A stretch of 64,000 nucleotides of DNA from an uncultured Chryseobacterium sp. Its GTDB lineage: Bacteria; Bacteroidota; Bacteroidia; Flavobacteriales; Weeksellaceae. Both the position numbers and the translations under genes were made by a program. The stretch is from positions 1 to 64,000 of the forward strand of contig CAJYLO010000016.1 of NCBI GenBank assembly GCA_913776245.1. Direction: 5' to 3'. The notes beneath the pieces are model-generated. The model did not search any database. It had not been told where the DNA came from and saw only the letters and a program-made list of their open reading frames with translations. Numbering within the stretch: position 1 is the stretch's first letter; the number at the start of each line of letters is the position of its first letter. Positions 26,669 to 35,960 of this stretch are shown one piece after another.

Positions 26669-27247
26669 ATGATCAATATCGTTCTCTTTGGTCCACCGGG
26701 AAGTGGAAAAGGAACTCAGGCCCAGCATCTTATCGATAAATTCAACCTGAAACAGATTTCAACTGGAGATCTTTTCCGGTACAATATGAAAAATGATACA
26801 GAGCTTGGCAAACTTGCAAAATCATATATTGATAAAGGCGAACTGGTTCCGGACCAGGTAACCATCGATATGCTTATTGACGAGCTTAGAAAACCTACTG
26901 ATACAAACGGTTTCATATTCGACGGATTCCCAAGAACGGCCCACCAGACCGATGCGTTGGAAAACATCGTGAAAGATGAGTTGGGAACAGAAATCAGCAT
27001 CTGCCTTTCATTGGTTGTGGATGATGAAGTTTTGGTACAAAGACTGTTGAAACGCGGCGAAACCAGCGGAAGGACAGATGATTCTAATGAAGATATTATC
27101 AGAAACAGAATCAGGGAATATTATGCAAAGACCGCAGAAGTTGCTGATCTGTATAAAAAACAAGGCAAATATGTGGAAGTAAACGGCATTGGCGATATTT
27201 CAGAAATATCAGAAAAGCTGTTTGCTGAAGTAGAAAAAATTAAGTAG
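26669..27247 (+). CDS. adk: Adenylate kinase
   Basis: 192 residues. ATP + AMP = 2 ADP. P-loop GPPGSGKGTQAQHL (7-20), AMP-binding ISTGDLFRYNM and GFIFDGFPRTAHQTDAL, and the LID-side LLKRGETSGRTDD, which lacks the zinc-binding long LID insert, as in short Adk forms. Follows hpt and precedes obgE. Confidence 0.95.
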   Translation: MINIVLFGPPGSGKGTQAQHLIDKFNLKQISTGDLFRYNMKNDTELGKLAKSYIDKGELVPDQVTIDMLIDELRKPTDTNGFIFDGFPRTAHQTDALENIVKDELGTEISICLSLVVDDEVLVQRLLKRGETSGRTDDSNEDIIRNRIREYYAKTAEVADLYKKQGKYVEVNGIGDISEISEKLFAEVEKIK

Positions 27248-27253
27248 AAATTA

Positions 27254-27313
27254 GTTGAGAGTTTTTGATTGATAGTTGATAGATTTTTCTTCCAACAACC
27301 AACAACTCTCAAC
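27254..27313. repeat. Small inverted repeat between adk and obgE
   Basis: GTTGAGAGTT (27254-27263) and AACTCTCAAC (27304-27313) are exact inverses. The interval is filled with GTTGATAG/CCAACAACC-like simple motifs. Such TTGA-rich repeats are common between genes in this lineage, from memory. Confidence 0.5.
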
Positions 27314-27329
27314 CATCAACCAAAATATT

Positions 27330-28313
27330 ATGTCCAATTTTGTAGATTACGTAAAAATTCATTGTAAAAGTGGCCACGGCGGAGCCGGATCCGCTCACCT
27401 CCGAAGAGAAAAATACATCCCGAAAGGTGGTCCGGACGGTGGTGACGGCGGGCGCGGAGGCCACGTGATCATGAAAGGTAATGCTAATGAATGGACATTA
27501 CTCCCGCTTCGATACACGCGCCACGTAAAAGCGGAACGTGGCCAGAATGGAGGTAAAAATCAATTAACCGGAGCTTATGGAGCCGATGTTTACATCAATG
27601 TTCCTTTAGGCACAATCGCTAAAAATGAGGATGGCGAAATCATCGGGGAAATCCTGGAAGACGGTCAGGAGATTATCCTAATGGAAGGTGGAAAAGGTGG
27701 TCTTGGAAACGAGCATTTCAAATCATCTACCAACCAAACGCCGAGATATGCACAACCCGGAATGGAAGGTCAGGAAGGTTATGTGATTTTCGAGTTGAAA
27801 ATCTTGGCAGATGTTGGTTTGGTCGGATTTCCAAATGCTGGGAAGTCAACTTTATTATCCTCAGTTTCAGCAGCCAAACCAAAAATTGCAGATTACGCTT
27901 TTACTACACTCACACCCAATCTCGGAATTGTAGAATGGCGAAATTATAAGTCTTTCGTAATGGCTGATATTCCCGGAATTATTGAAGGTGCAGCAGAAGG
28001 AAAAGGGCTCGGACACCGATTTTTAAGACATATCGAACGTAATTCCATTTTATTATTTTTAATCCCTGCAGATTCTGAAGATCATTTCCAGGAGTTCAAA
28101 ATCCTTGAAAACGAACTAAAAGAATATAATCCTGAACTGGTGGACAAAGATTTTATATTATCTGTTTCAAAATCTGATCTTTTAGACGATGAATTGAAAA
28201 AAGAAATCTCAGCAGAATTCCCGGAAAACAGACAGCCATTATTTTTCTCAGGCGTCACAGGCGAAGGTCTTCAGGAGTTGAAAGATGCAATCTGGAAAAA
28301 ACTGCATGGCTAA
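27330..28313 (+). CDS. obgE: GTPase ObgE/CgtA
   Basis: 327 residues, ribosome-assembly GTPase. The glycine-rich Obg fold ([30 protein letters not shown]) occupies about 1-157. The G domain carries GFPNAGKST (167-175), the DIPGIIEGA switch and SKSD. The start chosen is ATG 27330 ([10 protein letters not shown]), matching the conserved Obg N-terminus; the frame extends 18 codons upstream through repeat sequence. It lacks the C-terminal OCT extension, ending soon after the G domain. Confidence 0.95.
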   Translation: MSNFVDYVKIHCKSGHGGAGSAHLRREKYIPKGGPDGGDGGRGGHVIMKGNANEWTLLPLRYTRHVKAERGQNGGKNQLTGAYGADVYINVPLGTIAKNEDGEIIGEILEDGQEIILMEGGKGGLGNEHFKSSTNQTPRYAQPGMEGQEGYVIFELKILADVGLVGFPNAGKSTLLSSVSAAKPKIADYAFTTLTPNLGIVEWRNYKSFVMADIPGIIEGAAEGKGLGHRFLRHIERNSILLFLIPADSEDHFQEFKILENELKEYNPELVDKDFILSVSKSDLLDDELKKEISAEFPENRQPLFFSGVTGEGLQELKDAIWKKLHG

Positions 28314-28330
28314 ACTAAAAACTCTTAAAC

Positions 28331-28951
28331 ATGAAAAAAATAATTTTATCTCTATTAATAAGTGGATCTACATTGACATTTGCTCAAACTCATTTTGGTG
28401 TAAAAGCAGGATACAACTTATCTAATATGAAGTGGAAGCTGGAGAAATTTGATGATGTCAAATTCGATTCCAAATCTTATTTTTATGCTGGTGTTTTTGC
28501 TGAACATCTTTTCAATAAAAAATTTGCTATCCAGGGAGAATTAATATTTACATCTCTGGGAGGAAAAATACAAGAGGAACTTACACAGATTGTTGCAAAT
28601 GGTGAAATCGTTGAGACTGGCATAGCAGAATATAAATTCAATTATCCTCAGCTGCAAGTCCCAATTTCGGCAAAATATTATTTTATTAAAAACTTCAATG
28701 TTCATGGAGGATTTAATTTTGCTTTTAATATAAATCCTACTGCAGAAGTCAATTTCATTGAAGATAATAAATCGGATATAGAAAACGTGAAAACTGTAAA
28801 CATATTTCCATTTTTAGGAGCAGAATTTATGATAGTAGAACATTTTTCTATAGATGCAAGATACAATTTCGGTGCATTCAATACTAATAATTCAGGAGTT
28901 GACAACCGGTTCAATTTCTTCCAAATTGGTTTCGGTTATCGTTTTAGATAG
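28331..28951 (+). CDS. Porin-family outer-membrane beta-barrel protein
   Basis: 206 residues. Signal peptide ends TFAQ; the mature protein begins THFGVKAGYNLSNM and ends FQIGFGYRFR with a terminal aromatic residue, the standard layout of the small PorT/OMP_b-brl barrels of Bacteroidetes. Function unknown. Follows obgE after 17 bases and may be read through from it. Confidence 0.8.
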   Translation: MKKIILSLLISGSTLTFAQTHFGVKAGYNLSNMKWKLEKFDDVKFDSKSYFYAGVFAEHLFNKKFAIQGELIFTSLGGKIQEELTQIVANGEIVETGIAEYKFNYPQLQVPISAKYYFIKNFNVHGGFNFAFNINPTAEVNFIEDNKSDIENVKTVNIFPFLGAEFMIVEHFSIDARYNFGAFNTNNSGVDNRFNFFQIGFGYRFR

Positions 28952-28994
28952 TTCGGAACAATTATTGCAAACCTTAGCCCGAAAAAAATTTATT

Positions 28995-29480
28995 ATGAAA
29001 TATTTATTAGGCTTTTTAGCATTCATCGGAATAATATCCTGCAGTACATCGCAAGTATCAAAATATTCTAAAATAGAATATGAAGTTGGTCCTTGTTTCG
29101 GTTTCTGCCCGGTTTATAAAATCACTATTGACAATAACAGAAAAGCTATTTTGGAAGCTGAACATTTTAATTTTTCCGAAGGCGGTTCAAAAGATGATTT
29201 AAGCAAGCCCAGAGAAGGAACTTTTACTGCGACAATCTCTAAAGAAGACTATCAGAAACTGGTTGAAATGGTTGATAATGCTGATGTCAGAAATCTAAAA
29301 GACAGCTATATCGACGAAAGAATAATGGATGCATCAAAATCCGATCTCAGAATTCTTTTCTCAGACGGAACAAAAAAGTCCATCCAACTATCTGCAGGGG
29401 AAAAACCCCAGGAATTGATTAATCTCCAGAATTATATCACAGAACTGAAACAAAATCAGAAGTGGACTAAAATAAAATAG
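28995..29480 (+). CDS. DUF6438-like lipoprotein
   Basis: 161 residues. Lipobox IISC near residue 14 indicates a lipoprotein. The body starts KIEYEVGPCFGFCPVYKITID, where the GPCFGFCPVY pattern is the signature of DUF6438. Function unknown; it is often found in Bacteroidetes next to outer-membrane proteins. The start is ATG 28995, after the upstream barrel gene ends; the same frame is open further upstream but overlaps that gene. A hairpin follows. Confidence 0.82.
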   Translation: MKYLLGFLAFIGIISCSTSQVSKYSKIEYEVGPCFGFCPVYKITIDNNRKAILEAEHFNFSEGGSKDDLSKPREGTFTATISKEDYQKLVEMVDNADVRNLKDSYIDERIMDASKSDLRILFSDGTKKSIQLSAGEKPQELINLQNYITELKQNQKWTKIK

Positions 29481-29498
29481 ACTTTATTTTAAATAAAC

Positions 29499-29540
29499 TA
29501 CCTTTGCATATTATAAATTCCTTCCATCTGAAGGAATTTT
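29499..29540 (+). promoter_or_regulatory. -7 box and overlapping hairpin before the helicase gene
   Basis: TACCTTTG (29499-29506) fits a -7 box. The hairpin AAATTCCTTC (29515-29524) / GAAGGAATTTT (29530-29540), with a T run, follows it directly. The hairpin may end transcription from upstream or act as an attenuator in the helicase 5' leader. Confidence 0.5.
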
Positions 29541-29562
29541 TCTTTAATTTAAAATATTATAA

Positions 29563-30813
29563 TTGAAATTTGAACAATTAGGCTTGATTAAGCCCATATT
29601 AGACGCGCTGAATTCCCAAGGTTACGAACAGCCCACACCCATTCAGGAAAAGGCCATTCCATCGATATTACAGGGAAAAGATCTCTTAGGAAGCGCACAG
29701 ACAGGAACAGGAAAAACAGCAGCATTTGCGATCCCGATATTACAAAACCTATCCGGCAAGCCTCAGCAAAAAAATCAGATCAAAGCATTGATTCTCACAC
29801 CTACAAGAGAATTGGCGATTCAGATTGAGGAAAATTTCCAGGCTTACGGCAAACATCTCAGGCTGAAATCGCTTGTTATCTTTGGTGGTGTAAAACAACA
29901 TCAGCAGGAAAATGATATCCGGAAAGGCGTTGACATCCTCATTGCAACACCGGGCAGATTGCTCGATTTTATATCTCAGGGAATCATAAAGCTGAATCAT
30001 CTTGAAATATTTGTTCTAGATGAGGCAGACAGGATGCTGGATATGGGATTTGTTCACGATGTGAAAAGAATTCTGAAATTGCTTCCCCAGAAAAGACAAA
30101 ATCTGTTTTTCTCTGCAACAATGCCTACAGAAATTGCAAAATTGGCATCGGAAATCCTTGTCAATCCTGTGAAAGCTGAAGTTGCACCCGTTTCCTCCAC
30201 TGCCGACACCATTCAGCAAAGTATTTATTTTGTAGAGAAAGATAACAAGAATGATTTGCTGATTCACCTTTTGCAAGACAAAAAACTGGATCAGGTTCTC
30301 GTATTTTCACGAACAAAATACGGTGCAGATAAGATTGTCAAGAAATTGGTAAAATCAGGAATTTCGGCTCAGGCCATCCACGGTGACAAATCTCAGAATG
30401 CCAGACAGAATGTACTCAATAATTTCAAGGATAAAAAAACCAGAGTTCTGGTTGCTACCGATATTGCTGCGAGAGGCATTGATATAGACGAACTGAAATA
30501 TGTTGTCAATTATGAGTTGTCCGATGTTTCAGAAACTTATGTCCACAGAATCGGAAGAACAGGCAGAGCAGGCTCGGAAGGAACTTCTTTCTCATTTGTG
30601 GATGGTATCGATCTCGCCAATCTTAGAAGTACTGAGAAATTAATCGGCAAAAAAATCCCCGTGGTGACAGATCATCCTTTTCATACAGACAATCTTGTGG
30701 AAATGAAAAGAGACTCTAACAACAAACCATTTGTTCCAAAGCCAAAACCACAAAGTAAAGAAAGTATTAGCTTCAAAAAGCCCAAGAATAAAGGATTTTT
30801 CAGAAAGAAATAA
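29563..30813 (+). CDS. DEAD-box RNA helicase (RhlE type)
   Basis: 416 residues. Motifs in order: Q motif PTPIQEKAIP, motif I AQTGTGKTAAFAIPIL, Ia LTPTRELAIQI, II VLDEADRMLDMG, III FSATMP, V RVLVATDIAARGIDID, VI YVHRIGRTGRAG. Basic C-terminal tail. Family role is RNA remodelling in ribosome assembly or decay. The start codon is TTG at 29563 (no ATG in frame), with a hairpin-containing leader. A bidirectional terminator follows. Confidence 0.93.
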   Translation: MKFEQLGLIKPILDALNSQGYEQPTPIQEKAIPSILQGKDLLGSAQTGTGKTAAFAIPILQNLSGKPQQKNQIKALILTPTRELAIQIEENFQAYGKHLRLKSLVIFGGVKQHQQENDIRKGVDILIATPGRLLDFISQGIIKLNHLEIFVLDEADRMLDMGFVHDVKRILKLLPQKRQNLFFSATMPTEIAKLASEILVNPVKAEVAPVSSTADTIQQSIYFVEKDNKNDLLIHLLQDKKLDQVLVFSRTKYGADKIVKKLVKSGISAQAIHGDKSQNARQNVLNNFKDKKTRVLVATDIAARGIDIDELKYVVNYELSDVSETYVHRIGRTGRAGSEGTSFSFVDGIDLANLRSTEKLIGKKIPVVTDHPFHTDNLVEMKRDSNNKPFVPKPKPQSKESISFKKPKNKGFFRKK

Positions 30814-30816
30814 AAC

Positions 30817-30841
30817 AAAACCGGAATTGATTCCGGTTTTT
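30817..30841. terminator. Bidirectional terminator
   Basis: AAAACCGGAAT (30817-30827) pairs perfectly with ATTCCGGTTTT (30830-30840) over a TG loop. It separates the helicase from convergent tatD. Confidence 0.88.
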
Positions 30842-31604
30842 ATATTTTAAACAAATTTAAAGCGTTCTCAGTCGTAATCCTGTCAATCTCCGAAAAATCT
30901 GTTTTATAGATGTCAACGAGTTTACCGGCGACTAGCTCTACATACGCGCTCTCATTTCTTTTCCCTCGGAAAGGAACCGGTGCGAGATATGGCGAATCTG
31001 TTTCTAGAACGATCTTACTTAATGGAATTTCTTTCAAAAACTGATCGATTTTACCGTTTTTAAATGTCACCACGCCACCAATTCCGAGAATAAACTGAAG
31101 GTCGATGGCGTGATTTGCCTGTTCAAGATTCCCTGAAAAACAATGGAAAATCCCACGCAGTTTCGGATGTTTTTTCCTTTCCAGAACCTCAAAAGTTTCA
31201 TCAAAACTTTCTCTGGTGTGGATTACAATTGGCAAATCTTTTTCGATGGCCCAGTCAATCTGCTGCTCAAAAGCTTTAATTTGAATATCCAAAGTCAATT
31301 TATCCCAATACAGGTCGATCCCGATTTCTCCAATGGCTGCAAATGGTCTTTGGTCAATATAATTTTTGACGATCTGTAATTCTCTTTCCCAGCTTTCAGG
31401 CTGAACAGAACATGGATGTAATCCCATCATCGTAAAGATATTGTCCGGATATTCGGTTTCCAGGAGCAGCATTTTCTGATGTGTTTCGGAGTCAATTGCG
31501 GGAAGAAAAAACTTATCTACGCCTTTGTCCAATGCACGTTGAATCATTTCGGCACGATCATCGTCAAACTGATCAGAATATAAATGGGTATGGGTATCTA
31601 TCAT
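30840..31604 (-). CDS. TatD-family metal-dependent hydrolase
   Basis: 254 residues. TIM-barrel DNase/hydrolase: MIDTHTHLYS (metal His pair), GEIGIDLYWDK, VIHTRESFDET, FHCFSGN and LETDSPYLAPVPFRGKRNE are all in place. The start is ATG 31604, four codons after an in-frame TTG, because family members begin MIDTHTH. Upstream DNA to 31660 contains GCAATTGGCAATTGGCAAAT simple repeats. Confidence 0.92.
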   Translation of the reverse strand: MIDTHTHLYSDQFDDDRAEMIQRALDKGVDKFFLPAIDSETHQKMLLLETEYPDNIFTMMGLHPCSVQPESWERELQIVKNYIDQRPFAAIGEIGIDLYWDKLTLDIQIKAFEQQIDWAIEKDLPIVIHTRESFDETFEVLERKKHPKLRGIFHCFSGNLEQANHAIDLQFILGIGGVVTFKNGKIDQFLKEIPLSKIVLETDSPYLAPVPFRGKRNESAYVELVAGKLVDIYKTDFSEIDRITTENALNLFKI

Positions 31605-31659
31605 AATATGTTGCAATTGGCAATTGGCAAATAGCTAATAGCCATTATCTAAAAAGCTT

Positions 31660-32613
31660 TTAGCTGAAAATCTTATGTTTTACCTTCTTTTGTTGTTCCT
31701 TGATTCTCAGATTGATTTTATCCAGAAATTCCTGATATTTAGGATTTTTATCATCATCCGTTTTGTGATTCAGCGCAGTGATGATTTTATTATTTTCGTT
31801 GATAAAAACCTTGGTCTCATCAGAAAAATAGGCATTGCCGAATTTTTCCCAAATGTACTGCACAGCCTGGGAATTGGGATGTATCAAATCATCTTTATAA
31901 AATCTGTAATCCCGCAGATCATCCATCAGGATCTCATAAACGGGAAGATAATGACAATTTTTCTCTGCCGAAATCACTTCGTGGATTGCTGTAATTAGTT
32001 TTGATTTGCTTAGCTGATTTTCAACAATGCCGTCTTTGGTGTGGCGAACTGGGGAAACCGTAAACAAGATCTCAACATCTTCTTTACAGATATCTTTCAG
32101 AATTTCTATGGTTTTGCTGATAGACTCAGTAAGCTCCTGATGTTTAAGAAGCCGTTTTTCAAAAAATTTCTGTGGAATTTTATGACAATTGGCTGCCAGC
32201 TTATTTTTAGGAAGAAAATTATAAATAAAAGAAGTTCCAAATGTAATGATGACAAAACTGGTATTCTGCAAAAACTGATTGGCGTCTTCTATGTTTTTAT
32301 TGATTTTTTCCAAGGATTTATGAGCATATCCGGAGTCAAAAGATGAATGATGATCCAGGCTGATATAGCTGTTATTAGCAAGAATCAGATCACTTTCCTG
32401 ATATTCCTTTGCATCATAAATCTGTCTGATTGCCTGATACACTGAATAAGGATTAAAAATGGTCCCGAAAGGGTTGTTGAGAGACTGGATCTGTCCTTCG
32501 GAAAACTTCCCGTGCATTTCTGTAGCAAAGCACGAACCGATGGAGAAAATACAATCTTCAATGCCTATTTTCTTTTCACTTTCATTAACGTCAACTTCTG
32601 TACGGAATTTCAT
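31660..32613 (-). CDS. GSCFA domain-containing protein
   Basis: 317 residues. Contains the name-giving motif SIGSCFATEMHGKF (about 26-39), then NPFGTIFNPYSVYQAI, FVITFGTSFIYN and the late DLIHPNSQAVQYIWEKF, which together resemble an SGNH-hydrolase catalytic layout (Ser, Gly, Asn, late D-x-x-H). The enzyme activity of GSCFA proteins is not established to my knowledge; a carbohydrate-ester or lipid hydrolase is plausible. Confidence 0.85.
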   Translation of the reverse strand: MKFRTEVDVNESEKKIGIEDCIFSIGSCFATEMHGKFSEGQIQSLNNPFGTIFNPYSVYQAIRQIYDAKEYQESDLILANNSYISLDHHSSFDSGYAHKSLEKINKNIEDANQFLQNTSFVIITFGTSFIYNFLPKNKLAANCHKIPQKFFEKRLLKHQELTESISKTIEILKDICKEDVEILFTVSPVRHTKDGIVENQLSKSKLITAIHEVISAEKNCHYLPVYEILMDDLRDYRFYKDDLIHPNSQAVQYIWEKFGNAYFSDETKVFINENNKIITALNHKTDDDKNPKYQEFLDKINLRIKEQQKKVKHKIFS

Positions 32614-32722
32614 TTTTTCTAAGTTAAACTGCTGATTTGCTGATTTGTAAAATTGTTGAATTACTTATTTGTAAAGCTATTAATTAAACGATTTCACAAA
32701 TGTACGGTTTTACGATTTTGAA

Positions 32723-33694
32723 TTAGCTTTCTCTTCTCAATAAATAATTTGCCAACTCACGGAATGGTAATTTTCTATCGTCCGGAAGGTTGATCTTATC
32801 CAGATAAGACTGCCCTATTTCATTATGTTTCTGAATCAGTCTCAACACTTTATCATCCACTTTTGTTCTGCGGAATATTTTTTCCACACTATAAACTTTA
32901 TCTACGTTATCCGTCTTTTTAGAATACCAGTAATTCAGCTCAGACAATTCCTGCTCATTGGCATGTTCCAAAGCCAGCAGATAAAGTATGGTTTTCTTGT
33001 TTTCGTAGATATCACCGGCGTGTTTTTTTCCAAACTGCTCCTGATTTCCGAACACATCCAGATAGTCATCCATAATCTGAAATGCAATCCCAATGTGTTT
33101 TCCGAAATTGTACATCGCTTCAGCATCTGCTTCTGATGCTCCTGCGATCAAAGCGCCTATCTGGAATGATGATGCACTCAGAACGCCGGTTTTTGCCGTA
33201 ATCATCTGGATATAATCATCATAGGAAACATTGCTCATATTTTCGAAGTTGATATCAAACTGCTGGCCTTCGCAAAGAATTGCGCCGGTTTCGGAAAATA
33301 TCCTGATACATTTTTTAAATAATTCCGGTTCCAGGTCTTCAAAAAACTGATAGGCTTTTATAAGAAGCGCATCACCGGAAAGGATCCCGACATTGATCCC
33401 GTGAAGTGTGTGGATGGTTGGTTTGTTTCGTCTTAGCGGCGCTTCATCCATAATATCATCGTGGATCAGCGTAAAATTGTGAAAAAACTCAATTGCCAGT
33501 GATGGCTTCAGTGCTTTTTCCAGATCGCCCTCGAAAAGATCACAAGCCATAAGAACCATTATGGGGCGCAGCCTTTTTCCGCCGTGAGAGATGATGTAAT
33601 TCATTGGACTGTAAAGCTCGTCCGGTTTATTGGTGAATGTATATTTTTCTATAGCTTCTGCTACGATTTTCTGATACTGATCCAGGAATTCCAT
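32723..33694 (-). CDS. Polyprenyl synthetase family protein
   Basis: 323 residues. Long-chain trans-prenyl diphosphate synthase for quinone or lipid carriers. First Asp-rich motif LIHDDIMDEAPLRR with HGGKRLRP before it, second motif FQIMDDYLDVFG, and GKKHAGDIYENKKT between motif and tail. Product length cannot be assigned. A minus-strand -7 box (CAAAAATA, 33714-33721) is 20 bases upstream. Confidence 0.92.
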   Translation of the reverse strand: MEFLDQYQKIVAEAIEKYTFTNKPDELYSPMNYIISHGGKRLRPIMVLMACDLFEGDLEKALKPSLAIEFFHNFTLIHDDIMDEAPLRRNKPTIHTLHGINVGILSGDALLIKAYQFFEDLEPELFKKCIRIFSETGAILCEGQQFDINFENMSNVSYDDYIQMITAKTGVLSASSFQIGALIAGASEADAEAMYNFGKHIGIAFQIMDDYLDVFGNQEQFGKKHAGDIYENKKTILYLLALEHANEQELSELNYWYSKKTDNVDKVYSVEKIFRRTKVDDKVLRLIQKHNEIGQSYLDKINLPDDRKLPFRELANYLLRRES

Positions 33695-33775
33695 TTAAAT
33701 AGTCTGTTTATGGCAAAAATACGATTTTTAAGTGTTTTCGGAAACCGATTTGATAATAATCCGAAAAGATTTTAA

Positions 33776-33925
33776 ATCAAACGATGTTTGTCAAAAACCA
33801 AATTTAAAACGACAAACTCCGAAATTAGCTTTAGCTGCGTAAGGGCGAAGGCAATTGTCGGAGCTCCTGCGCCACAGGCGCAGAGCGACTTGCCGAAGAC
33901 CGGCCCGCTTGGGTTTCTAAGCCAA
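33776..33925. repeat. GC-rich structured intergenic element
   Basis: Stretch with much higher G+C than its surroundings. It includes TGCGCC ACA GGCGCA within a longer fold (GTCGGAGCTC...GAGCGAC) and ends ACCGGCCCGCTTGGGTTTC. The long frame on the minus strand through it looks spurious. It may be a third dispersed-repeat family or a structured RNA; only this copy is seen here. Confidence 0.45.
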
Positions 33926-33929
33926 GAAA

Positions 33930-33964
33930 AAACCTCATAGATTCTTAAATCTATGAGATTTTTA
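33930..33964. terminator. Bidirectional terminator downstream of pit
   Basis: CTCATAGATT (33934-33943) pairs with AATCTATGAG (33948-33957) over CTTA, with A and T runs outside. It ends the leftward pit transcript. Confidence 0.82.
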
Positions 33965-34002
33965 GCGTTGGGAGAAAACCCAAAGGGATACGCCAAAATA
34001 TT

Positions 34003-35145
34003 TTATCTTATTAGAACTACCAAAAGATAGGTAACGCCTGCAATAACTGCACTGATAGGAATCGTAAGCACCCAAGCCCACAACAGACTTACGGTAACGC
34101 CCCATCTTACGGCTGAAACTCTTTTTGTGAGACCTACACCAATGATAGATCCTGTAATGGTATGCGTCGTGGAAACAGGAATACCTAAGTGATCTGTAAT
34201 AAAAAGCGTCACGGCTCCGGCTGTTTCTGCACTCACACCTTCCAAAGGGGTCACTTTCGTGATTCTGGTTCCCATTGTTTTGATGATTTTCCATCCACCG
34301 CTCATCGTTCCGAGACCAATGGCCAGGAATGAAACGAATGGTACCCAAAGGTAATGCTGAGCAAAATATGTAAATCTCCCTGCTTCCGGAATGTTTAGAT
34401 ATTGAGGATCCTGAAGTACATTAACATGATAATAAATCATAGCGGCTCCGATGATTCCCATAACCTTCTGAGCATCATTGGTTCCGTGACCAAGACTGAA
34501 CAAGGCGGATGAAACCAGCTGCAGCTTTTTGAAAGCGCGTTCCGCTTTATGCGGATTGGTCCGTTTGCAGATATTGACAATAATCAATGTAATAATAATT
34601 GAAACAAACATCCCGATAAAAGGTGCCATAAAAATGAAAAGGAAAATCGGGATCACCACTTTATATTTCACAATGCTCTGCGAAAAAAGCTGCTTAAATG
34701 CCTGATACACGTTTTCGAAAAAAGTGTTATCCGGATTACTGATGACTACATTATGATAATCGGTTGTCAAAGCATACATCAGTGCTGCTCCGATGAAACC
34801 GCCAATCAGCGTGTGAGATGATGAGGATGGAATCCCAAACCACCAGGTGATCAGGTTCCAGGTAATCGCAGCAATAAGCCCTGCGAAGATAACCTCAAGA
34901 TTAATAAAATTTTCGTCTACGGTTTTGGCAATCGTGTTACCAATTTTAAATTCTCCGATAACATAAGCCGCAAGAAAGAATGCCGCAAAGTTCCAGAGTG
35001 CTGCCCAAAGCACCGCCTGAAAAGGTGTAAGCACCTTTGTAGAAACAATGGTTGCGATGGAATTGGCTGCATCGTGGAAACCATTGATATAATCGAATAT
35101 CAGCGCCAGTGCGATGATAATAATGAGTAGAATTGGAAAATCCAT
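34003..35145 (-). CDS. Inorganic phosphate transporter, PiT family
   Basis: 380 residues, about ten membrane segments. Signature repeats DYINGFHDAANSIATIVST (N-terminal) and SLGHGTNDAQKVMG with DHLGIPVSTTHTITGSIIG (C-terminal) are the duplicated PiT motifs; GIPSSSSHTLIGGFIGAA is the first-half partner. Low-affinity proton- or sodium-coupled phosphate uptake. Upstream by 26 bases is the DUF47 accessory gene, the usual partner. Confidence 0.95.
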   Translation of the reverse strand: MDFPILLIIIIALALIFDYINGFHDAANSIATIVSTKVLTPFQAVLWAALWNFAAFFLAAYVIGEFKIGNTIAKTVDENFINLEVIFAGLIAAITWNLITWWFGIPSSSSHTLIGGFIGAALMYALTTDYHNVVISNPDNTFFENVYQAFKQLFSQSIVKYKVVIPIFLFIFMAPFIGMFVSIIITLIIVNICKRTNPHKAERAFKKLQLVSSALFSLGHGTNDAQKVMGIIGAAMIYYHVNVLQDPQYLNIPEAGRFTYFAQHYLWVPFVSFLAIGLGTMSGGWKIIKTMGTRITKVTPLEGVSAETAGAVTLFITDHLGIPVSTTHTITGSIIGVGLTKRVSAVRWGVTVSLLWAWVLTIPISAVIAGVTYLLVVLIR

Positions 35146-35171
35146 TCGTCTTTTATTTTGTAAAACCCTGT

Positions 35172-35810
35172 TTATGCGTACTTAATGACGATGCTTTCCA
35201 TCGTATTAGCCACATCTTCTGCTTTGTCCGTCACCACTTCCAGATAATCCAGGATGGATTTTTGTTTGATGATGAGAATAGCATCGTTGGTTTCAAATAA
35301 TTTTACAATGGCCTGGCTGAGAACATCGTCTGCAATATTTTCGTAAGAATTGATCTTGATACAAGATTCTCTCACCTCATCAGAATTTTTGAAATCCTTC
35401 AGGTTTTCCAGAGCTTTTTTGATTTCAAGACAAGACTTGTGGATCAATAAGGAGAACTCCGTATAAGCCTTATTTTCACCGGCTTTATAAAGATAGATAT
35501 ATTTTGCCGAAGCATAGATATAGTCTGCAATATCATCCAGACCTGTTGCCAGATAGTTGATATCTTCTCTGTCAAACGGTGTGATGAAATTCTCTCCCAG
35601 CTGCACAAAGATCTCGTGCGTAAGGTCATCCATTTTGTGCTCATAATCGCTCATCTGGTTCAGAAGTGCTTCATCATTGATGTCGAATTCTAATAAACCA
35701 TCGTGAAAGGTTTTGGACATCTCTACTAATGTCTCCGCAACACGAAGAAACAAATCAAAAAAGATTTTGTCTTTTGGCTGAAATGCCCTGAAAATATTAC
35801 CTATTCCCAT
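35172..35810 (-). CDS. DUF47 (PhoU-like) phosphate transport accessory protein
   Basis: 212 residues, all-helical PhoU-like protein. Recognisable: FDLFLRVAETLVEMSKTF, the metal-contacting YEHKMDDLTHEIFVQL, PFDREDINYLATGLDDIADYIYASA and the end DYLEVVTDKAEDVANTMESI. DUF47 proteins regulate the Pit transporter encoded immediately downstream. The two genes form an operon. Confidence 0.92.
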   Translation of the reverse strand: MGIGNIFRAFQPKDKIFFDLFLRVAETLVEMSKTFHDGLLEFDINDEALLNQMSDYEHKMDDLTHEIFVQLGENFITPFDREDINYLATGLDDIADYIYASAKYIYLYKAGENKAYTEFSLLIHKSCLEIKKALENLKDFKNSDEVRESCIKINSYENIADDVLSQAIVKLFETNDAILIIKQKSILDYLEVVTDKAEDVANTMESIVIKYA

Positions 35811-35899
35811 TTTTTAATGTTAATTTCTGCAAATATGATAAAAAACAAATTGACCGAAAAACTTTAATATTAATTTTTCATTAATATTAATAATAACAA

Positions 35900-35922
35900 A
35901 AACCTGCTGATTAGCAGGCTTA
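35900..35922 (-). terminator. Terminator of the DbpA-type helicase gene
   Basis: Read leftward, CCTGCT/AGCAGG (35903-35918) with a GATT loop is followed by a T5 run. It lies 43 bases after the helicase stop. Confidence 0.75.
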
Positions 35923-35960
35923 TATGATTTATTTTTATGATTTCTGTTAACAAATACTGG

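Noticed and set aside
33772..33996. Open frame of 74 codons on the minus strand downstream of the polyprenyl synthase gene's upstream region
   Set aside because: Runs through a GC-rich fold and a terminator hairpin; its coding potential seems a by-product of the structured element.
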